Origin: an uncultured beta proteobacterium
GTDB lineage: Bacteria; Pseudomonadota; Gammaproteobacteria; Burkholderiales; Burkholderiaceae
Length of the DNA stretch: 53,635 nt
Direction of reading: 5' to 3'
Assembly (NCBI GenBank): GCA_903867305.1
Contig: CAIPQU010000160.1
Location: 1-53,635 of the forward strand
The notes under the pieces are model-generated. The model made no database searches and was not told the origin of the DNA. It saw only the letters and a list, made by a program, of their open reading frames with translations. This document shows, piece by piece, positions 33,585 to 43,509 of the stretch. Every line of letters begins with the position of its first letter. The stretch's first letter is position 1. Both the position numbers and the translations under genes were made by a program.

Positions 33585-34311
33585 ATTTTCTTTCGAGAAG
33601 ACTTCCAAAGCCAACAATCCCACTATTTACCTGCGCTATGTTTAAAGCCCGCCACATGGTTGCGGCAACACTCGAAATCACCGGCTTATGAACTTTCTTT
33701 TCTGCTGCACAGAGAATGTCAATGGTTGGCATGCCGACCCCGCTTAAAAAGATCGCTTGAGCCTCAGGATGGTCTACTTGGTGGGCCAGCTCGAGGGCTC
33801 TCTCAGAGGTTTCATCGTAGATATTTTGAACACCTTCAAGTCGCCCAAATTGGATGATTTCGAAACCGTAAGCTTCTAATAGCTGTTTACATTGAAGCGT
33901 GCTGTCAAGGTTATAGGGAGTTCCAAAGGCGATTTTTTTAACGCGCATTTGTCGAAGGGCTTGCACAACGCTGCCAAATGCTGTGATGAGGGGAATTCCA
34001 AAAGTTTGCTCCATCTTTGCAATTAACTGAGTCTCCTTTTCAATACCGAGCGTATAACTAGTCGCAGTATGCGTTAAGGCGATGACACTTGGTTGTACAA
34101 GACTCAGTAATTCAATATTTTCAGGGAGATGATCAATTTGAGATTGATTTCTAGCTTCTTGCCCATCTAAACTTCCTGTGACACCTTTAGCAACCATGCG
34201 TGTGAAATGCACGGAAACATCAGGGTGCTGCATCTGAATAATTTCAGGCTCACTATTGGGATTACCTGGCGGTATTAAAAATCCTAGACGAATCGATTTA
34301 GCTTTTGGCAT
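33574..34311 (-). CDS. Asp/Glu racemase superfamily protein lacking both cysteines
   Basis: A 245-aa protein resembling maleate isomerase and arylmalonate decarboxylase (LGFLIPPGNPNSEPEI opening and the SGVGMPTIDIL strand). These enzymes use one or two active-site cysteines. Here the first position reads HTATSYTLG (81-89) with no Cys, and the second reads LSGVGMPT (189-196) where relatives have SCGG or SCT. Cys141 and Cys201 are elsewhere. It may act as a cofactor-free isomerase of a different mechanism, a lyase or a binding protein. It is coupled to a Bug receptor gene, suggesting the ligand is shared. Confidence 0.78.
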   Translation of the reverse strand: MPKAKSIRLGFLIPPGNPNSEPEIIQMQHPDVSVHFTRMVAKGVTGSLDGQEARNQSQIDHLPENIELLSLVQPSVIALTHTATSYTLGIEKETQLIAKMEQTFGIPLITAFGSVVQALRQMRVKKIAFGTPYNLDSTLQCKQLLEAYGFEIIQFGRLEGVQNIYDETSERALELAHQVDHPEAQAIFLSGVGMPTIDILCAAEKKVHKPVISSVAATMWRALNIAQVNSGIVGFGSLLERKYDE

Positions 34312-34449
34312 CAGGGTACTGGGTTGGTGAATGAATTTTTAATAGAAAATTTCTGAATATTTCTGATCATAAAGGATTGCAATCTTAGAAACCTGATTTA
34401 ATTAGAAAATTGAGGTAAAGTTCTAGAGGAATTCTAAAAAGGAGAAAAA

Positions 34450-35874
34450 GTGAAAATAATACTTAATAATATTTTGCAATATATGGCAATTTATTTTATT
34501 TTTGTATTTGTTACTTACGCGCAAACGCCACTTTCTCCTTTGAATGATCAGAAGCAACTTCGTTCAATTTATAAAGAACTTGTTGAAATTAATACAACGG
34601 ACTCTGTTGGTAGTTGTACTGTTGCGGCTGAAGCTATGGCAAAGCATTTAAAAAATGCAGGGTTTGATCCGAATCATTTACGACTTCTTGTTCCAGAAGG
34701 TGGGCCAAAGAAGGGAAACTTAGTTGCGAGTATCCCAGGAAAAAATACATCATTAAAGCCGATTCTATTACTAGCTCATATTGATGTCGTTGAAGCTAAA
34801 CGTGAAGATTGGGAACGTGATCCCTTCAAACTAATAGAAGAAAACGGAAATTTCTTTGCACGGGGGGCGGCAGATGACAAATCAATGGCTGCAATTTATG
34901 TGGCGAACATGATTCGCATGAAAGCAGAGAAATTTATGCCAGAACGTGGCATTGTCATGGCATTGACCTGCGATGAAGAAAAGATCCCGTCCAAATTTAA
35001 TGGTGTTGAGTATTTGTTAAAAAACCATCGTTCATTGATTGATGCTGAGTTAGCCGTTAATGAAGGAGCTGACAATTTAGTTCGACCTGATGGGACTAAG
35101 GTTTTTGTAGCATTAATGGCCAGTGAGAAAGTTTTTCAAACCTACACTTTTGAGGTCACGAACCCTGGGGGTCATAGCGCAAGACCCAGAAAAGATAATG
35201 CTATCTATGATTTATCAAGAGGCTTGGCCAATTTAAGTAATTTTGCCTTCCCGGTGGAATTAAATGAAGTCACTAAAGCCTATTTAGAGAAAATGTCTCA
35301 ATTTGAGTCAGGACAGTTATCAGCAGATTTACTCGCAATTTCAAAAAATGCTTATGACAAAGATGTTATCTCGAGAATGAGTGATAAGCCTTATTATGAC
35401 AATCTTCTTCGCACTACTTGTGTAGCTACGATGCTTACGGCTGGACATGCGACGAATGCCTTACCTCAAAGAGCAAAGGCTACTGTAAATTGTCGGATCA
35501 TACCAGGGGCATCGGTTGACGAAGTTTATCAAACCTTGCAAAAAGTTGTAGCGAATGACAATATTAAAATAACTCCAGATCATGAGCCTGTAAAGAGTCC
35601 ACCTTCGCCTTTGACACCTAAAATTGTGAATGCCGTTAGCGCGGTAGCTGAGCAAATATTTCCTGGTTTGCCAGTTGTTCCAACAATGATTGTCGCTACG
35701 ACGGATGGACGTTTCTTAAATAATGCTGGTATTCCAACCTATGGAATTACTGGAATGTTTAAAGATGCCAATGGTGGCTTTATTCACGGATTAAATGAGC
35801 GCTTACCAGTTAGCTCTTTATTTGAAGGCCAAGAGTTCTTATATCGAATTACCAAGAGATTGGCCTCGAATTAA
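34450..35874 (+). CDS. M20-family metallopeptidase, exported
   Basis: A 474-aa zinc hydrolase that removes an N-acyl or dipeptide bond. It starts with GTG 34450 behind GGAGAAAA and has a signal peptide (about 8-24, YMAIYFIFVFVTYAQ). The zinc and catalytic residues are present: His and Asp in LLLAHIDVVE (about 108-117), the bridging Asp in ARGAADDKS, Glu-Glu in TCDEEKIPS and the last His in GFIHGLNER. The dimerisation domain starts at GGHSARPRKDNA. The gene next to it encodes a Bug receptor, abutting without a gap; together they may process and take up an acyl-amino acid. Confidence 0.9.
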   Translation: MKIILNNILQYMAIYFIFVFVTYAQTPLSPLNDQKQLRSIYKELVEINTTDSVGSCTVAAEAMAKHLKNAGFDPNHLRLLVPEGGPKKGNLVASIPGKNTSLKPILLLAHIDVVEAKREDWERDPFKLIEENGNFFARGAADDKSMAAIYVANMIRMKAEKFMPERGIVMALTCDEEKIPSKFNGVEYLLKNHRSLIDAELAVNEGADNLVRPDGTKVFVALMASEKVFQTYTFEVTNPGGHSARPRKDNAIYDLSRGLANLSNFAFPVELNEVTKAYLEKMSQFESGQLSADLLAISKNAYDKDVISRMSDKPYYDNLLRTTCVATMLTAGHATNALPQRAKATVNCRIIPGASVDEVYQTLQKVVANDNIKITPDHEPVKSPPSPLTPKIVNAVSAVAEQIFPGLPVVPTMIVATTDGRFLNNAGIPTYGITGMFKDANGGFIHGLNERLPVSSLFEGQEFLYRITKRLASN

Positions 35875-36867
35875 GTGAAGAATTTTTTGCAATTTAAAGT
35901 ATGGAAGTCACTTGTCCTAGCGATGGTTATGACTTTGTTGAGTTTTTATTCACATGGTCAAAACATATCTGATTATCCAAACCGACCGATTCGTATTATC
36001 GTATCGTTTCCTCCTGGTGGATCACCAGATTTTGTGGCAAGAGTGATTGGTCAAAAGATTGGCGTTCTTTTGCGAACCAGTGTTGTCATCGAAAACAAAG
36101 CAGGTGCCGGCGGTAATGTAGGAACACAATTTGTTGCAACCAGTAAACCTGATGGTTATACCTTATTAGTGAATTCCTCAGCATTTACCGTTAATCCAAG
36201 TTTGTATGGAGCCAAAGCTGGTTATAGTCCTGAAAAAGATTTTGTTTCGATTGCCATAGTCTCTAAACAGCCCAATGTTGTTTCTGTGAATGAAAAAGTA
36301 CATGCATCTACATTGGCTGAATTAAAACATCTTTCAGCCACTCAAAAATTAGCATTTTCTTCACCGGGAAGTGGAACAACGCCACATTTGACTTGTGAAA
36401 ATCTTTTTCACATCATTTGGAAAGATGACGTGATTCATATTCCGTACAAAGGTGCTGGACCAGCGTCATTAGCTGTGGCTAGTGGGGAGACTCCGATTGG
36501 GTGTACAGCTGCTTTTGGAGTGTTGCAATTTGCCAAACAGGGGAAGGTTCGAATCCTAGCAATTAGCAGTGATAAAAGAAATCCGAATTTACCTGATGTG
36601 CCGACTTTTATCGAACTTGGTTATCCACAAATTAATGATTACACGGTCAGTGGATTTTTTGCACCAAAAGGTACGCCACTAGATATTTTAGAAAAATTAA
36701 ATCAAGCCATGAATCAAGCTTTAGACATTCCCGATGTCAAAGAAAAGTTTGAGCATGCTGGTTTAATATCCGTCGGTGGTAATTTGACACAAACTAGTCA
36801 GTACATTACTTCTGAGTTAAAGCATTGGGATAGTATTGTCAGAGTCACTGGCGCCAAAGTCGACTAA
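35875..36867 (+). CDS. Bug/TctC-family periplasmic receptor (peptidase-linked)
   Basis: A 330-aa receptor starting with GTG directly after the TAA of the M20 gene, so it is probably made by re-initiation; no separate ribosome-binding site is seen. The signal peptide is about 8-28 (VWKSLVLAMVMTLLSFYSHG), followed by YPNRPIRIIVSFPPGGSPDF, IENKAGAGGNVGTQFV, KPDGYTLLVNSSA and HIPYKGAGPASLAVASG. All family blocks are normal. The ligand is unknown. Confidence 0.9.
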   Translation: MKNFLQFKVWKSLVLAMVMTLLSFYSHGQNISDYPNRPIRIIVSFPPGGSPDFVARVIGQKIGVLLRTSVVIENKAGAGGNVGTQFVATSKPDGYTLLVNSSAFTVNPSLYGAKAGYSPEKDFVSIAIVSKQPNVVSVNEKVHASTLAELKHLSATQKLAFSSPGSGTTPHLTCENLFHIIWKDDVIHIPYKGAGPASLAVASGETPIGCTAAFGVLQFAKQGKVRILAISSDKRNPNLPDVPTFIELGYPQINDYTVSGFFAPKGTPLDILEKLNQAMNQALDIPDVKEKFEHAGLISVGGNLTQTSQYITSELKHWDSIVRVTGAKVD

Positions 36868-36871
36868 ATTG

Positions 36872-37909
36872 TCATTCTAGAGATTGAGTAATGGCAATCG
36901 CTAAGTCAATATTTTCCATACCTGCAGGAATCTTTCCTTGCTCAATAAGGGTGATCACGTCGATGATGGCTTGATTAGCGGGCGTTGGAATCGAGTGCGC
37001 TTTACCATGACAAACAACGAGCCCATTGAGATAGGGTGTTTCTGTTCGACGTTTTTTAATGATATCTTGTGTCACAGCATTTTGAGATTTCTTCCCAATG
37101 TGTCCGAGTAAGGTATTGACCAGTTTTTCAGAAATCTCTATGGGATCATGCCCCATATCTTCTTTACTTAAGCCAAAAATACCCTCCAATTGATAGCCAA
37201 GGGCTTGTCCAACAGCAATAGCTTCTTTACCAATCTGCAACACCAATTGATGCATCTGGGGGAGTTTTAATGCTTCATAAGATTGTGCCCTTAGCATGGC
37301 AAAGGGAGCTAAGACCATTGCATTGGTGATTAATTTGGTCCATTTCGCCCCTTCTATATTGCTAGTGACATCCACGGTGGCAACCTGTTGAAGCAGTTGC
37401 CTCACTTCTTCTAAGCGAGGCGTCAGTTGGCCATCAAGTTCCCCAACACACATCCAGGTTCTCGACGGAGGAGTTTTGCGTTTAATCTGCCCAGCTTGAA
37501 AACTTTCAGCAGATAGTTCTAGGACACAGCCAATCGTTCGGTTTTGCCCAACAATACTCGCCACTTCTTGATTCATCATGCCGTTCATGAGTACGACCAC
37601 CATACTGCCGGAGTGAAGATAGGGCAGAATCAATTCACTCAGCCACCGAGCCTCGCCAGCTTTCGCCGCCAGGAAAACAATATCAAATTGTGTGTTTAAA
37701 CTCGATAATTCATGGATGTGGATCGCAGGTAGAGGGGGAGTTTGGACGGTTTCCTCTGGTAAATGAATGACAAAACCACGTTGCTTGATAACATCAATCA
37801 GCTCGGACCAGGGGTCAAGAATGAGATGCTCGACATTTGCCTGTGAAAAATTAGCGCTAACACATCCGCCAATAGCCCCAGCTCCAAGAATCAATATTTT
37901 TTTTGGCAT
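36872..37909 (-). CDS. Ketopantoate reductase (PanE/ApbA)-family oxidoreductase
   Basis: A 345-aa NADPH-dependent reductase with the Rossmann motif GAGAIGG at about 8-14, the family Lys in GAKWTKLITNAMVLAPFAML (about 190-209), and a C-terminal helical domain ending VITLIEQGKIPAGMENID. The start is placed at ATG 37909 (MPKKILILGAGAIG) since upstream residues do not fit the fold. True panE is about 300 aa; the length and the catabolic neighbourhood suggest a paralogue reducing another 2-oxoacid. It is convergent with a Bug gene (4-nt gap) and divergent from the TRAP operon. Confidence 0.85.
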   Translation of the reverse strand: MPKKILILGAGAIGGCVSANFSQANVEHLILDPWSELIDVIKQRGFVIHLPEETVQTPPLPAIHIHELSSLNTQFDIVFLAAKAGEARWLSELILPYLHSGSMVVVLMNGMMNQEVASIVGQNRTIGCVLELSAESFQAGQIKRKTPPSRTWMCVGELDGQLTPRLEEVRQLLQQVATVDVTSNIEGAKWTKLITNAMVLAPFAMLRAQSYEALKLPQMHQLVLQIGKEAIAVGQALGYQLEGIFGLSKEDMGHDPIEISEKLVNTLLGHIGKKSQNAVTQDIIKKRRTETPYLNGLVVCHGKAHSIPTPANQAIIDVITLIEQGKIPAGMENIDLAIAITQSLE

Positions 37910-38074
37910 TATCTTTTTTAGTAAAAAATCAAGAAATGAAGCGCTCATTCTGACATAGATTGCTTACTTTTCTCCTAAATATCATCAGAACAAGAAAATC
38001 AATAACCAGCAAAATTCCTTTAAATCTTTCCAGGAAGTGATAACATAATCTAACGAATTCAATAGGAGTTTTAA

Positions 38075-39064
38075 ATGATGAAGATCCATCTTTATAAAGT
38101 ACGTTGTTCAATTCTTTGCATACTGTTTTTTAGTACTTTTGGCGCTTTTGCCCAAAACCAAATCAAATGGGATCTTGCTTGTGCTTATCCCGTCAGTAAT
38201 TTTCACACCCAGAATTTACAAACATTTGCTGCAGATGTGGAGAAAGCGACACAAGGAAAGTTGAAAATTGTTGTTCATCCGAACGGTTCGCTCTTTCCTT
38301 CAAATGGTATTAAACGTGCCGTTCAAACTGGACAAGCTCAAATGGGGGAGCTATTGATTTCATCTTCCGCAAACGAGAATCCTATTTTTGGCATTGATTC
38401 CATTCCATTTTTGGCAACGAGTTACAAAGAGTCGGCTAGGTTATGGTCCTTATCAAAAGATACCACTGAAAAAGCACTCCAGAAGCAAGGGATTAAAACG
38501 TTATCTGCCGTACCATGGCCACCACAAGGTTTGTACTCGAAAAATCCGATTAACTCCGGAGCTGATTTAAAAGGATTAAAGTGGCGCGCTTATAACCCAG
38601 CAACATCCAAAATTGCAGAGCTAGTTGGTGCTCAGCCGATTACTGTTCAAGTTGCTGACTTAGCTCAAGCCTTAGCTACGGGAACGGTTAATTCGATGAT
38701 GACCTCTGGATCAACGGGCGTTGATATTAAGGTCTGGGAGAGCTTAAAATATTATTACGAGGTTGATGCCTGGTTACCTCAAAATCTTTTGATGGTGAAT
38801 CAAAAAGAGTTTGACGCCCTCGATAAAGCTACTCAAGATATCGTGATCAAGTATGCTAAAGAAGCTCAACAGCGCGGCATTGTAACCTCTGAGCAGAAGA
38901 ATAAAAGTGATAAAGAGATTCTTGTGAAAAACGGCATGATTGTTGCGCCGCCTTCTGCGCCATTAAAGAGTGAGTTAGATCGCGTGGGTCGGATTATGGT
39001 CGCTGAATGGATTCGTAATGCTGGAGATGAAGGGCAAAAGATTGTTTCAGCTTTTAAACAGTGA
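38075..39064 (+). CDS. TRAP transporter solute-binding subunit (DctP family)
   Basis: A 329-aa periplasmic receptor of a TRAP secondary transporter. It has a signal peptide (about 10-26, CSILCILFFSTFGAFAQ) and the DctP fold, including the substrate-binding arginine segment LKGLKWRAYNPATSK (about 167-181) and the TVQVADLAQALATGTVNS strand. The AGGAG site is 6 nt before the ATG. It heads a seven-gene operon with DctQ, DctM, 5-oxoprolinase and beta-oxidation enzymes. The ligand is probably an organic acid such as 5-oxoproline or a related cyclic amide, from context. Confidence 0.9.
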   Translation: MMKIHLYKVRCSILCILFFSTFGAFAQNQIKWDLACAYPVSNFHTQNLQTFAADVEKATQGKLKIVVHPNGSLFPSNGIKRAVQTGQAQMGELLISSSANENPIFGIDSIPFLATSYKESARLWSLSKDTTEKALQKQGIKTLSAVPWPPQGLYSKNPINSGADLKGLKWRAYNPATSKIAELVGAQPITVQVADLAQALATGTVNSMMTSGSTGVDIKVWESLKYYYEVDAWLPQNLLMVNQKEFDALDKATQDIVIKYAKEAQQRGIVTSEQKNKSDKEILVKNGMIVAPPSAPLKSELDRVGRIMVAEWIRNAGDEGQKIVSAFKQ

Positions 39065-39098
39065 TGCGAGATTTTTATTGATAGGCGCCTAAGTCTGA

Positions 39099-39659
39099 GT
39101 GATAGTGGATAACAGACGTTCACGACCGGGTCAATTATTAGATCTTCTGATTGATGGCGCTGCCATTTTGGCGGCGCTATGTATTCTTGCGGTTGGCATC
39201 TTAATGATTTTAATGTCACTCTCGCGTGAATTCGGGTTCAATTTACGTGGCGCTGACGATCTAATTGCCTGGTTTTGTGCCGCTTCGGCGTTTCTCATCT
39301 TGGCACAAACTTTTCAGCATGGTGGCATCGTTCGTGTCGAAATCATGCTGAGTAAATTATCTGTTCATTTACGATGGGTAATGGAGTGCATTTCCTTATT
39401 TTTTCTGCTAACTTTTTGTCTTTTTGCGCTCAGTGCGCTCGGTTGGTTCACTTATCAAAGTTGGGAATTCAATGACGTTTCACAGGGACAAATTATTGTG
39501 CCTTTGTGGATTCCACAAATTTTCGTGGCGATAGGTGTTCTCTTATTTACCCTAGCCGTTGTGGATGAATTATGTCGTGTTTTACGACACGAAAAACCAC
39601 GGTATCAAGTGATGCAGGAAGAGCGCTTGGCAGCAGGTGATTTTGGAGAGACCCTATGA
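39099..39659 (+). CDS. TRAP transporter small permease (DctQ)
   Basis: A 186-aa membrane protein with four transmembrane segments (about 17-40, 50-70, 95-115, 135-160) and the GADDLIAWFCAASAFLILAQTF segment typical of DctQ. The start is a GTG, either 39099 or two codons later. Its last codons overlap the DctM start by 4 nt. DctQ forms the non-transport scaffold of the DctQM complex driven by a sodium gradient. Confidence 0.88.
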   Translation: MIVDNRRSRPGQLLDLLIDGAAILAALCILAVGILMILMSLSREFGFNLRGADDLIAWFCAASAFLILAQTFQHGGIVRVEIMLSKLSVHLRWVMECISLFFLLTFCLFALSALGWFTYQSWEFNDVSQGQIIVPLWIPQIFVAIGVLLFTLAVVDELCRVLRHEKPRYQVMQEERLAAGDFGETL

Positions 39660-40966
39660 GTATTGTGCTGATAGCTCTCATCATGTTGGTGTTGATGACA
39701 GTTTTATTGCTTATGGGTATTTGGATTCCAGCGGGAGTGGCATTAACAGCATGGTTTGGCCTTGAATTTTTCTCGAATAAAGATACCTTACAAAACCTTG
39801 CTAATGCCTGGTGGAATTCGAGTTCTTCTTATACCTTAGCTTCTTTGCCACTTTTTGTATGGATGGGTGAGATCCTTTTTCGAACTAAACTTTCTGAACA
39901 AATGTTTAATGGATTATCGCCATGGCTCAATTGGTTGCCAGGGCGATTGATGCATGTCAATATTTTGGGGTGTGGTATTTTTGGTTCAGTCTCGGGATCA
40001 TCAGCAGCAACGTGTGCCACCATCGCTAAATCAGCGTTACCAGAATTAATGAAGCGTGGATATGATGAAAAGACAACTTTAGGCTCACTTTCTTGTGCAG
40101 GCACACTTGGCATATTAATACCTCCTTCAATCACGATGGTGGTGTATGCCGTGGCAGCGGATCAATCCATTATTCGGGTCTTTTTAGCCGGATTTATTCC
40201 TGGCGCCATTTTGATGGCACTTTTTTCTGGATATATCATTGTTTGGGCACTCATGAATCCAGAGAAAACGCCACCAGCAGAAAAATATACTCTACAACAA
40301 AGGATCCATTCCATCGGCCAATTGATGCCCTGTACAGGCTTGATTATTTTTATCACTTGGGTGATGCTCAAAGGTTATTCAACTGCTACTGAAGCAGCTG
40401 CTTACGGGGTTGTTGGATCCCTGATATTGGCGGCCATGGGCAGAAGTCTGACTTGGGAAAACTTTTGGGGGAGTTTGTTATCGGCAACGCGTTTGAATGC
40501 CATGATTTTATTTGTGCTGGGTGCCACATCATTTCTCTCTATAGTGATGAGCTATACGGGTATTCCGCGTGGACTCGCAGAATGGGTTTCCAGTATGCAC
40601 TTAAGTCCATGGGCATTAATTGCCGTTCTGACGATCATTTATATCTTGCTAGGGACTGCCTTAGATGGTATTTCGATGATTGCATTGACCACGGTGACAG
40701 TTTTACCCATGGTTCAAGCCGCTGGATTTGATCTCGTATGGTTTGGTATTTTTATTGTTTTATTAGTCGAGATTGCAGAAGTAACTCCTCCAGTAGGCTT
40801 TAATCTATTTGTGTTGCAAAGCATGACTGGTAAAGATAGTAATTACATCGCAAAAGTATCTTTTCCATTTTTCTTAATGATGGTAATCGCAGTTGGGCTG
40901 ATTACGGTATGGCCCGAGATTGTGACTTGGTTACCTGATTACGTCATGCAAAAGGAAGTGAAATAA
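39656..40966 (+). CDS. TRAP transporter large permease (DctM)
   Basis: A 436-aa subunit with about 12 transmembrane segments and DctM signatures: FGSVSGSSAATCATIAKSAL (about 107-126), GTLGILIPPSITMVVYAVAA (about 148-167) and the late ALTTVTVLPMVQAAGFDLVWFG. The last block, EVTPPVGFNLFV, repeats the PP-G transport motif. It is coupled to DctQ (ATGA overlap) and followed 4 nt later by the 5-oxoprolinase fusion. Confidence 0.92.
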   Translation: MSIVLIALIMLVLMTVLLLMGIWIPAGVALTAWFGLEFFSNKDTLQNLANAWWNSSSSYTLASLPLFVWMGEILFRTKLSEQMFNGLSPWLNWLPGRLMHVNILGCGIFGSVSGSSAATCATIAKSALPELMKRGYDEKTTLGSLSCAGTLGILIPPSITMVVYAVAADQSIIRVFLAGFIPGAILMALFSGYIIVWALMNPEKTPPAEKYTLQQRIHSIGQLMPCTGLIIFITWVMLKGYSTATEAAAYGVVGSLILAAMGRSLTWENFWGSLLSATRLNAMILFVLGATSFLSIVMSYTGIPRGLAEWVSSMHLSPWALIAVLTIIYILLGTALDGISMIALTTVTVLPMVQAAGFDLVWFGIFIVLLVEIAEVTPPVGFNLFVLQSMTGKDSNYIAKVSFPFFLMMVIAVGLITVWPEIVTWLPDYVMQKEVK

Positions 40967-40970
40967 ATCT

Positions 40971-42731
40971 GTGGCAAAAGGTCTTCCGCAGATAGACGCT
41001 TTAAAGATTCGCCTTGAGGACGAAGGTGATCGATGTATTTTGATTCACTGTGCTGCATTGGTCAACCCTATTCAATCGGTCAATCGTATCACTCATTTAA
41101 TCATAGATCATCAAGCTAAGTGGATGAGAGATATTGCTCCTGGCTTAGATTCAATTTTGATCCACTTAGATTTTCAGCATCAAATTCCTCAGCAAATTCG
41201 AGATATCGCCAAACAAGATATTTTGAACTGGATTACTCAATATTGCGCAAATGAGGATCACACTTTTAGCATACAAAACACAACCCATCTATTGCGAGTT
41301 TGTTATGACCCTGCAGTAGCACCCGATTTAATGAGAAGTGCAGAACAATGTCAGATCAGTGTTCGTGAGTTAATTGAGCGACATAAAAACTCAAAGTTTA
41401 CCGCTGATATGATCGGTTTTATGCCCGGCTTTGCTTACTTCAGTGGCCTAGACCCGAAATTATCACTACCTAGATTATCAACACCTCGACCATTAGTTCC
41501 TGCAGGATCAGTTGCCATCGTTGGTGAACAGACGGTCATTTACCCAAGTCCATCCCCAGGGGGGTGGAACTTGATTGGTCAATGCCCTGATCGTTTATTT
41601 GATCCACAAAAGAATCCCCCGACACTTTTCAGACCGGGTGATCAGATTCAGATTCAAGAAATTTCTCTGCGTGAATTAAAAGAATTAGAAGCTTTCAGAC
41701 AGGTATCACCAAGATCAGAGAAGGTGATTCAAAAAGATATAGAAGTTTTGAGCGTTGGATTGTTAACAACGATTCAAGATTTGCCAAGGTATGGAATGAT
41801 GCATATAGCTCTTAGTCCTGGAGGCGCGGTGGATCAAGCTGCAATGCATCTTGCCAATGCGCTTGTAGGTAACGAAGGCGATGAAGCAGTATTGGAAATG
41901 ACCTCATCTGGGGCTAAATTATGGTTCCATAAGGAGACATTGATTGCTTGGGTCGGAGCGCAGTGTGATGTTCTGATGAATCAACAAACCCTGCGATCGA
42001 ATCGACCGACTTGGGTGAAAGCAGATTCCATTGTTGAGTTTAAGCATTTCCACCATGGGTTTAGAATTGTGATGGCGATTGCTGGGGGCATTGATGCTCC
42101 AGAAGTTCTAGGGCGAAGAGGGACTCACTTATTTGCGAATCTAGGACCAAAAAAGATCAAAAAAGGTGATTTTCTGGGCTTGAAAAAACCAACACAGGCT
42201 TTCAATCGACCTTATTTACAAAAATTACATCAAAGTTCTTTGGAGATTAGAGCTGCTAAGTGGTCTATTGCATCACCATACGTGTCTGATGCTGAAGTGA
42301 TTGATGTGTTCGCGATGAATGGACAACAACTTCATCTTCTGACAGAGTTAGAACAACAAGCCTTCTGGAGAACGATTTGGACGGTATCCTCGCAAAGTAA
42401 TCGTATGGGGATCAGATTACAGGGTGATTTTTCAATACAAACGACCTTATCAGGAATATCTTCACAGGGTTTAACGTTTGGAACTATCCAACTCCCATCA
42501 TCTGGAGAGCCTATTATTATGTTGTGTGAACATCAGACTACAGGTGGTTATCCTAAATTAGCAGAAGTTATTGAATCTGAGCAGTCGAAATTGGCGCAAT
42601 TAAAACCCGGACAAAAAATACGGCTTCAACCCATTCAAGTGGCAGATGCAGATAAAATGAATATAGCTTTTCAAGAAGAAATACATGCTCGATTAAAAGG
42701 CATCAGAATAGTTTTGGAAGAAAAAAATTGA
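40971..42731 (+). CDS. 5-oxoprolinase subunits B and C fused (PxpB-PxpC / KipI-KipA)
   Basis: A 586-aa fusion. The N-terminal part (about 1-235) matches PxpB/KipI with GFMPGFAYFSGLDPKL (about 149-164) and VPAGSVAIVGEQTVIYPSPS (about 181-200). The C-terminal part (about 255-586) matches PxpC/KipA with LLTTIQDLPRYGMM, LSPGGAVDQAAMHLANALVG and the end block GYPKLAEVI. With PxpA it forms ATP-dependent 5-oxoprolinase, which opens 5-oxoproline to glutamate. The start is GTG 40971, 4 nt after DctM. Fused B-C proteins occur in proteobacteria. Adjacent TRAP genes suggest import of the substrate or an analogue. Confidence 0.88.
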   Translation: MAKGLPQIDALKIRLEDEGDRCILIHCAALVNPIQSVNRITHLIIDHQAKWMRDIAPGLDSILIHLDFQHQIPQQIRDIAKQDILNWITQYCANEDHTFSIQNTTHLLRVCYDPAVAPDLMRSAEQCQISVRELIERHKNSKFTADMIGFMPGFAYFSGLDPKLSLPRLSTPRPLVPAGSVAIVGEQTVIYPSPSPGGWNLIGQCPDRLFDPQKNPPTLFRPGDQIQIQEISLRELKELEAFRQVSPRSEKVIQKDIEVLSVGLLTTIQDLPRYGMMHIALSPGGAVDQAAMHLANALVGNEGDEAVLEMTSSGAKLWFHKETLIAWVGAQCDVLMNQQTLRSNRPTWVKADSIVEFKHFHHGFRIVMAIAGGIDAPEVLGRRGTHLFANLGPKKIKKGDFLGLKKPTQAFNRPYLQKLHQSSLEIRAAKWSIASPYVSDAEVIDVFAMNGQQLHLLTELEQQAFWRTIWTVSSQSNRMGIRLQGDFSIQTTLSGISSQGLTFGTIQLPSSGEPIIMLCEHQTTGGYPKLAEVIESEQSKLAQLKPGQKIRLQPIQVADADKMNIAFQEEIHARLKGIRIVLEEKN

Positions 42732-43459
42732 TGAAAAAACTTGATTTAAATAGTGATATGGGAGAAGGTTTTGGAGCCTGGGAGATGGGCAATGATTTTG
42801 CTCTATTAGATGATCTGACTTCTATCAATATTGCCTGCGGTTGGCATGCGGGTGATCCTCAACGGATGCGCCCCTTAATTGATCAAGCATTAAAAAATAA
42901 TGTTCATATTGGCGCACATCCCAGCCATCCTGATTTGGCGGGTTTTGGCCGACGTGAGATGATGATTACTCCACAAGATGCTTATGATTTTGTGCTTTAT
43001 CAATCTGGCGCGCTACAAGCATTTATCCATGCTGCTGGCGGGAAATTACATCATGTCAAACCACATGGTGCTTTGTATAATCAAGCCGCAAAAAACCTTG
43101 ATCTTGCTAGAGGCATTGCACGCGCCGTCAAAGATTTAGGTGAGCATGTTATTTTGTATGGTTTAGCTTCAAGTTGTTTTGTGGAGGCGGCAGAAGAATT
43201 TAACGTCCCCATATGGCAAGAGGTTTTTGCGGATCGACGTTACACTGCCACTGGGGCTTTGGTCCCGCGTAGCCATCCTCGTGCAATGATTGAGGATGAG
43301 CAAGAAGCATTACAACAAGTCAAAATGATGTCTGAAAAAGGGCTGGTAAATACATTAGACAATACCCAAATATCGGTACAAGCTGATACTTTGTGTGTTC
43401 ATGGAGATAACCCCCATGCATTAGAATTTTTGCGCCTCATTAAAAAAGAAATTCATTAA
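42731..43459 (+). CDS. pxpA: 5-oxoprolinase subunit A (LamB/YcsF family)
   Basis: A 242-aa PxpA protein starting MKKLDLNSDMGEGFG. The family blocks TSINIACGWHAGDPQRM (about 31-47), IGAHPSHPDLAGFGRREM (about 63-80) and HVKPHGALYN (about 103-112) are complete. ATG 42731 overlaps the preceding stop by one base (TGATG). The partner is the PxpBC fusion just upstream. The whole set acts in the cytoplasm, releasing glutamate from 5-oxoproline at the expense of ATP. Confidence 0.92.
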   Translation: MKKLDLNSDMGEGFGAWEMGNDFALLDDLTSINIACGWHAGDPQRMRPLIDQALKNNVHIGAHPSHPDLAGFGRREMMITPQDAYDFVLYQSGALQAFIHAAGGKLHHVKPHGALYNQAAKNLDLARGIARAVKDLGEHVILYGLASSCFVEAAEEFNVPIWQEVFADRRYTATGALVPRSHPRAMIEDEQEALQQVKMMSEKGLVNTLDNTQISVQADTLCVHGDNPHALEFLRLIKKEIH

Positions 43460-43509
43460 CTCAACATCGATAAAGTCTTCACAATTATCAAAAAGAAGAA
43501 GGAAACAAC

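Noticed and set aside
36872..37909. Assignment as the biosynthetic panE gene
   Set aside because: The protein is longer than typical PanE and no pantothenate genes are nearby; only the family call is kept.
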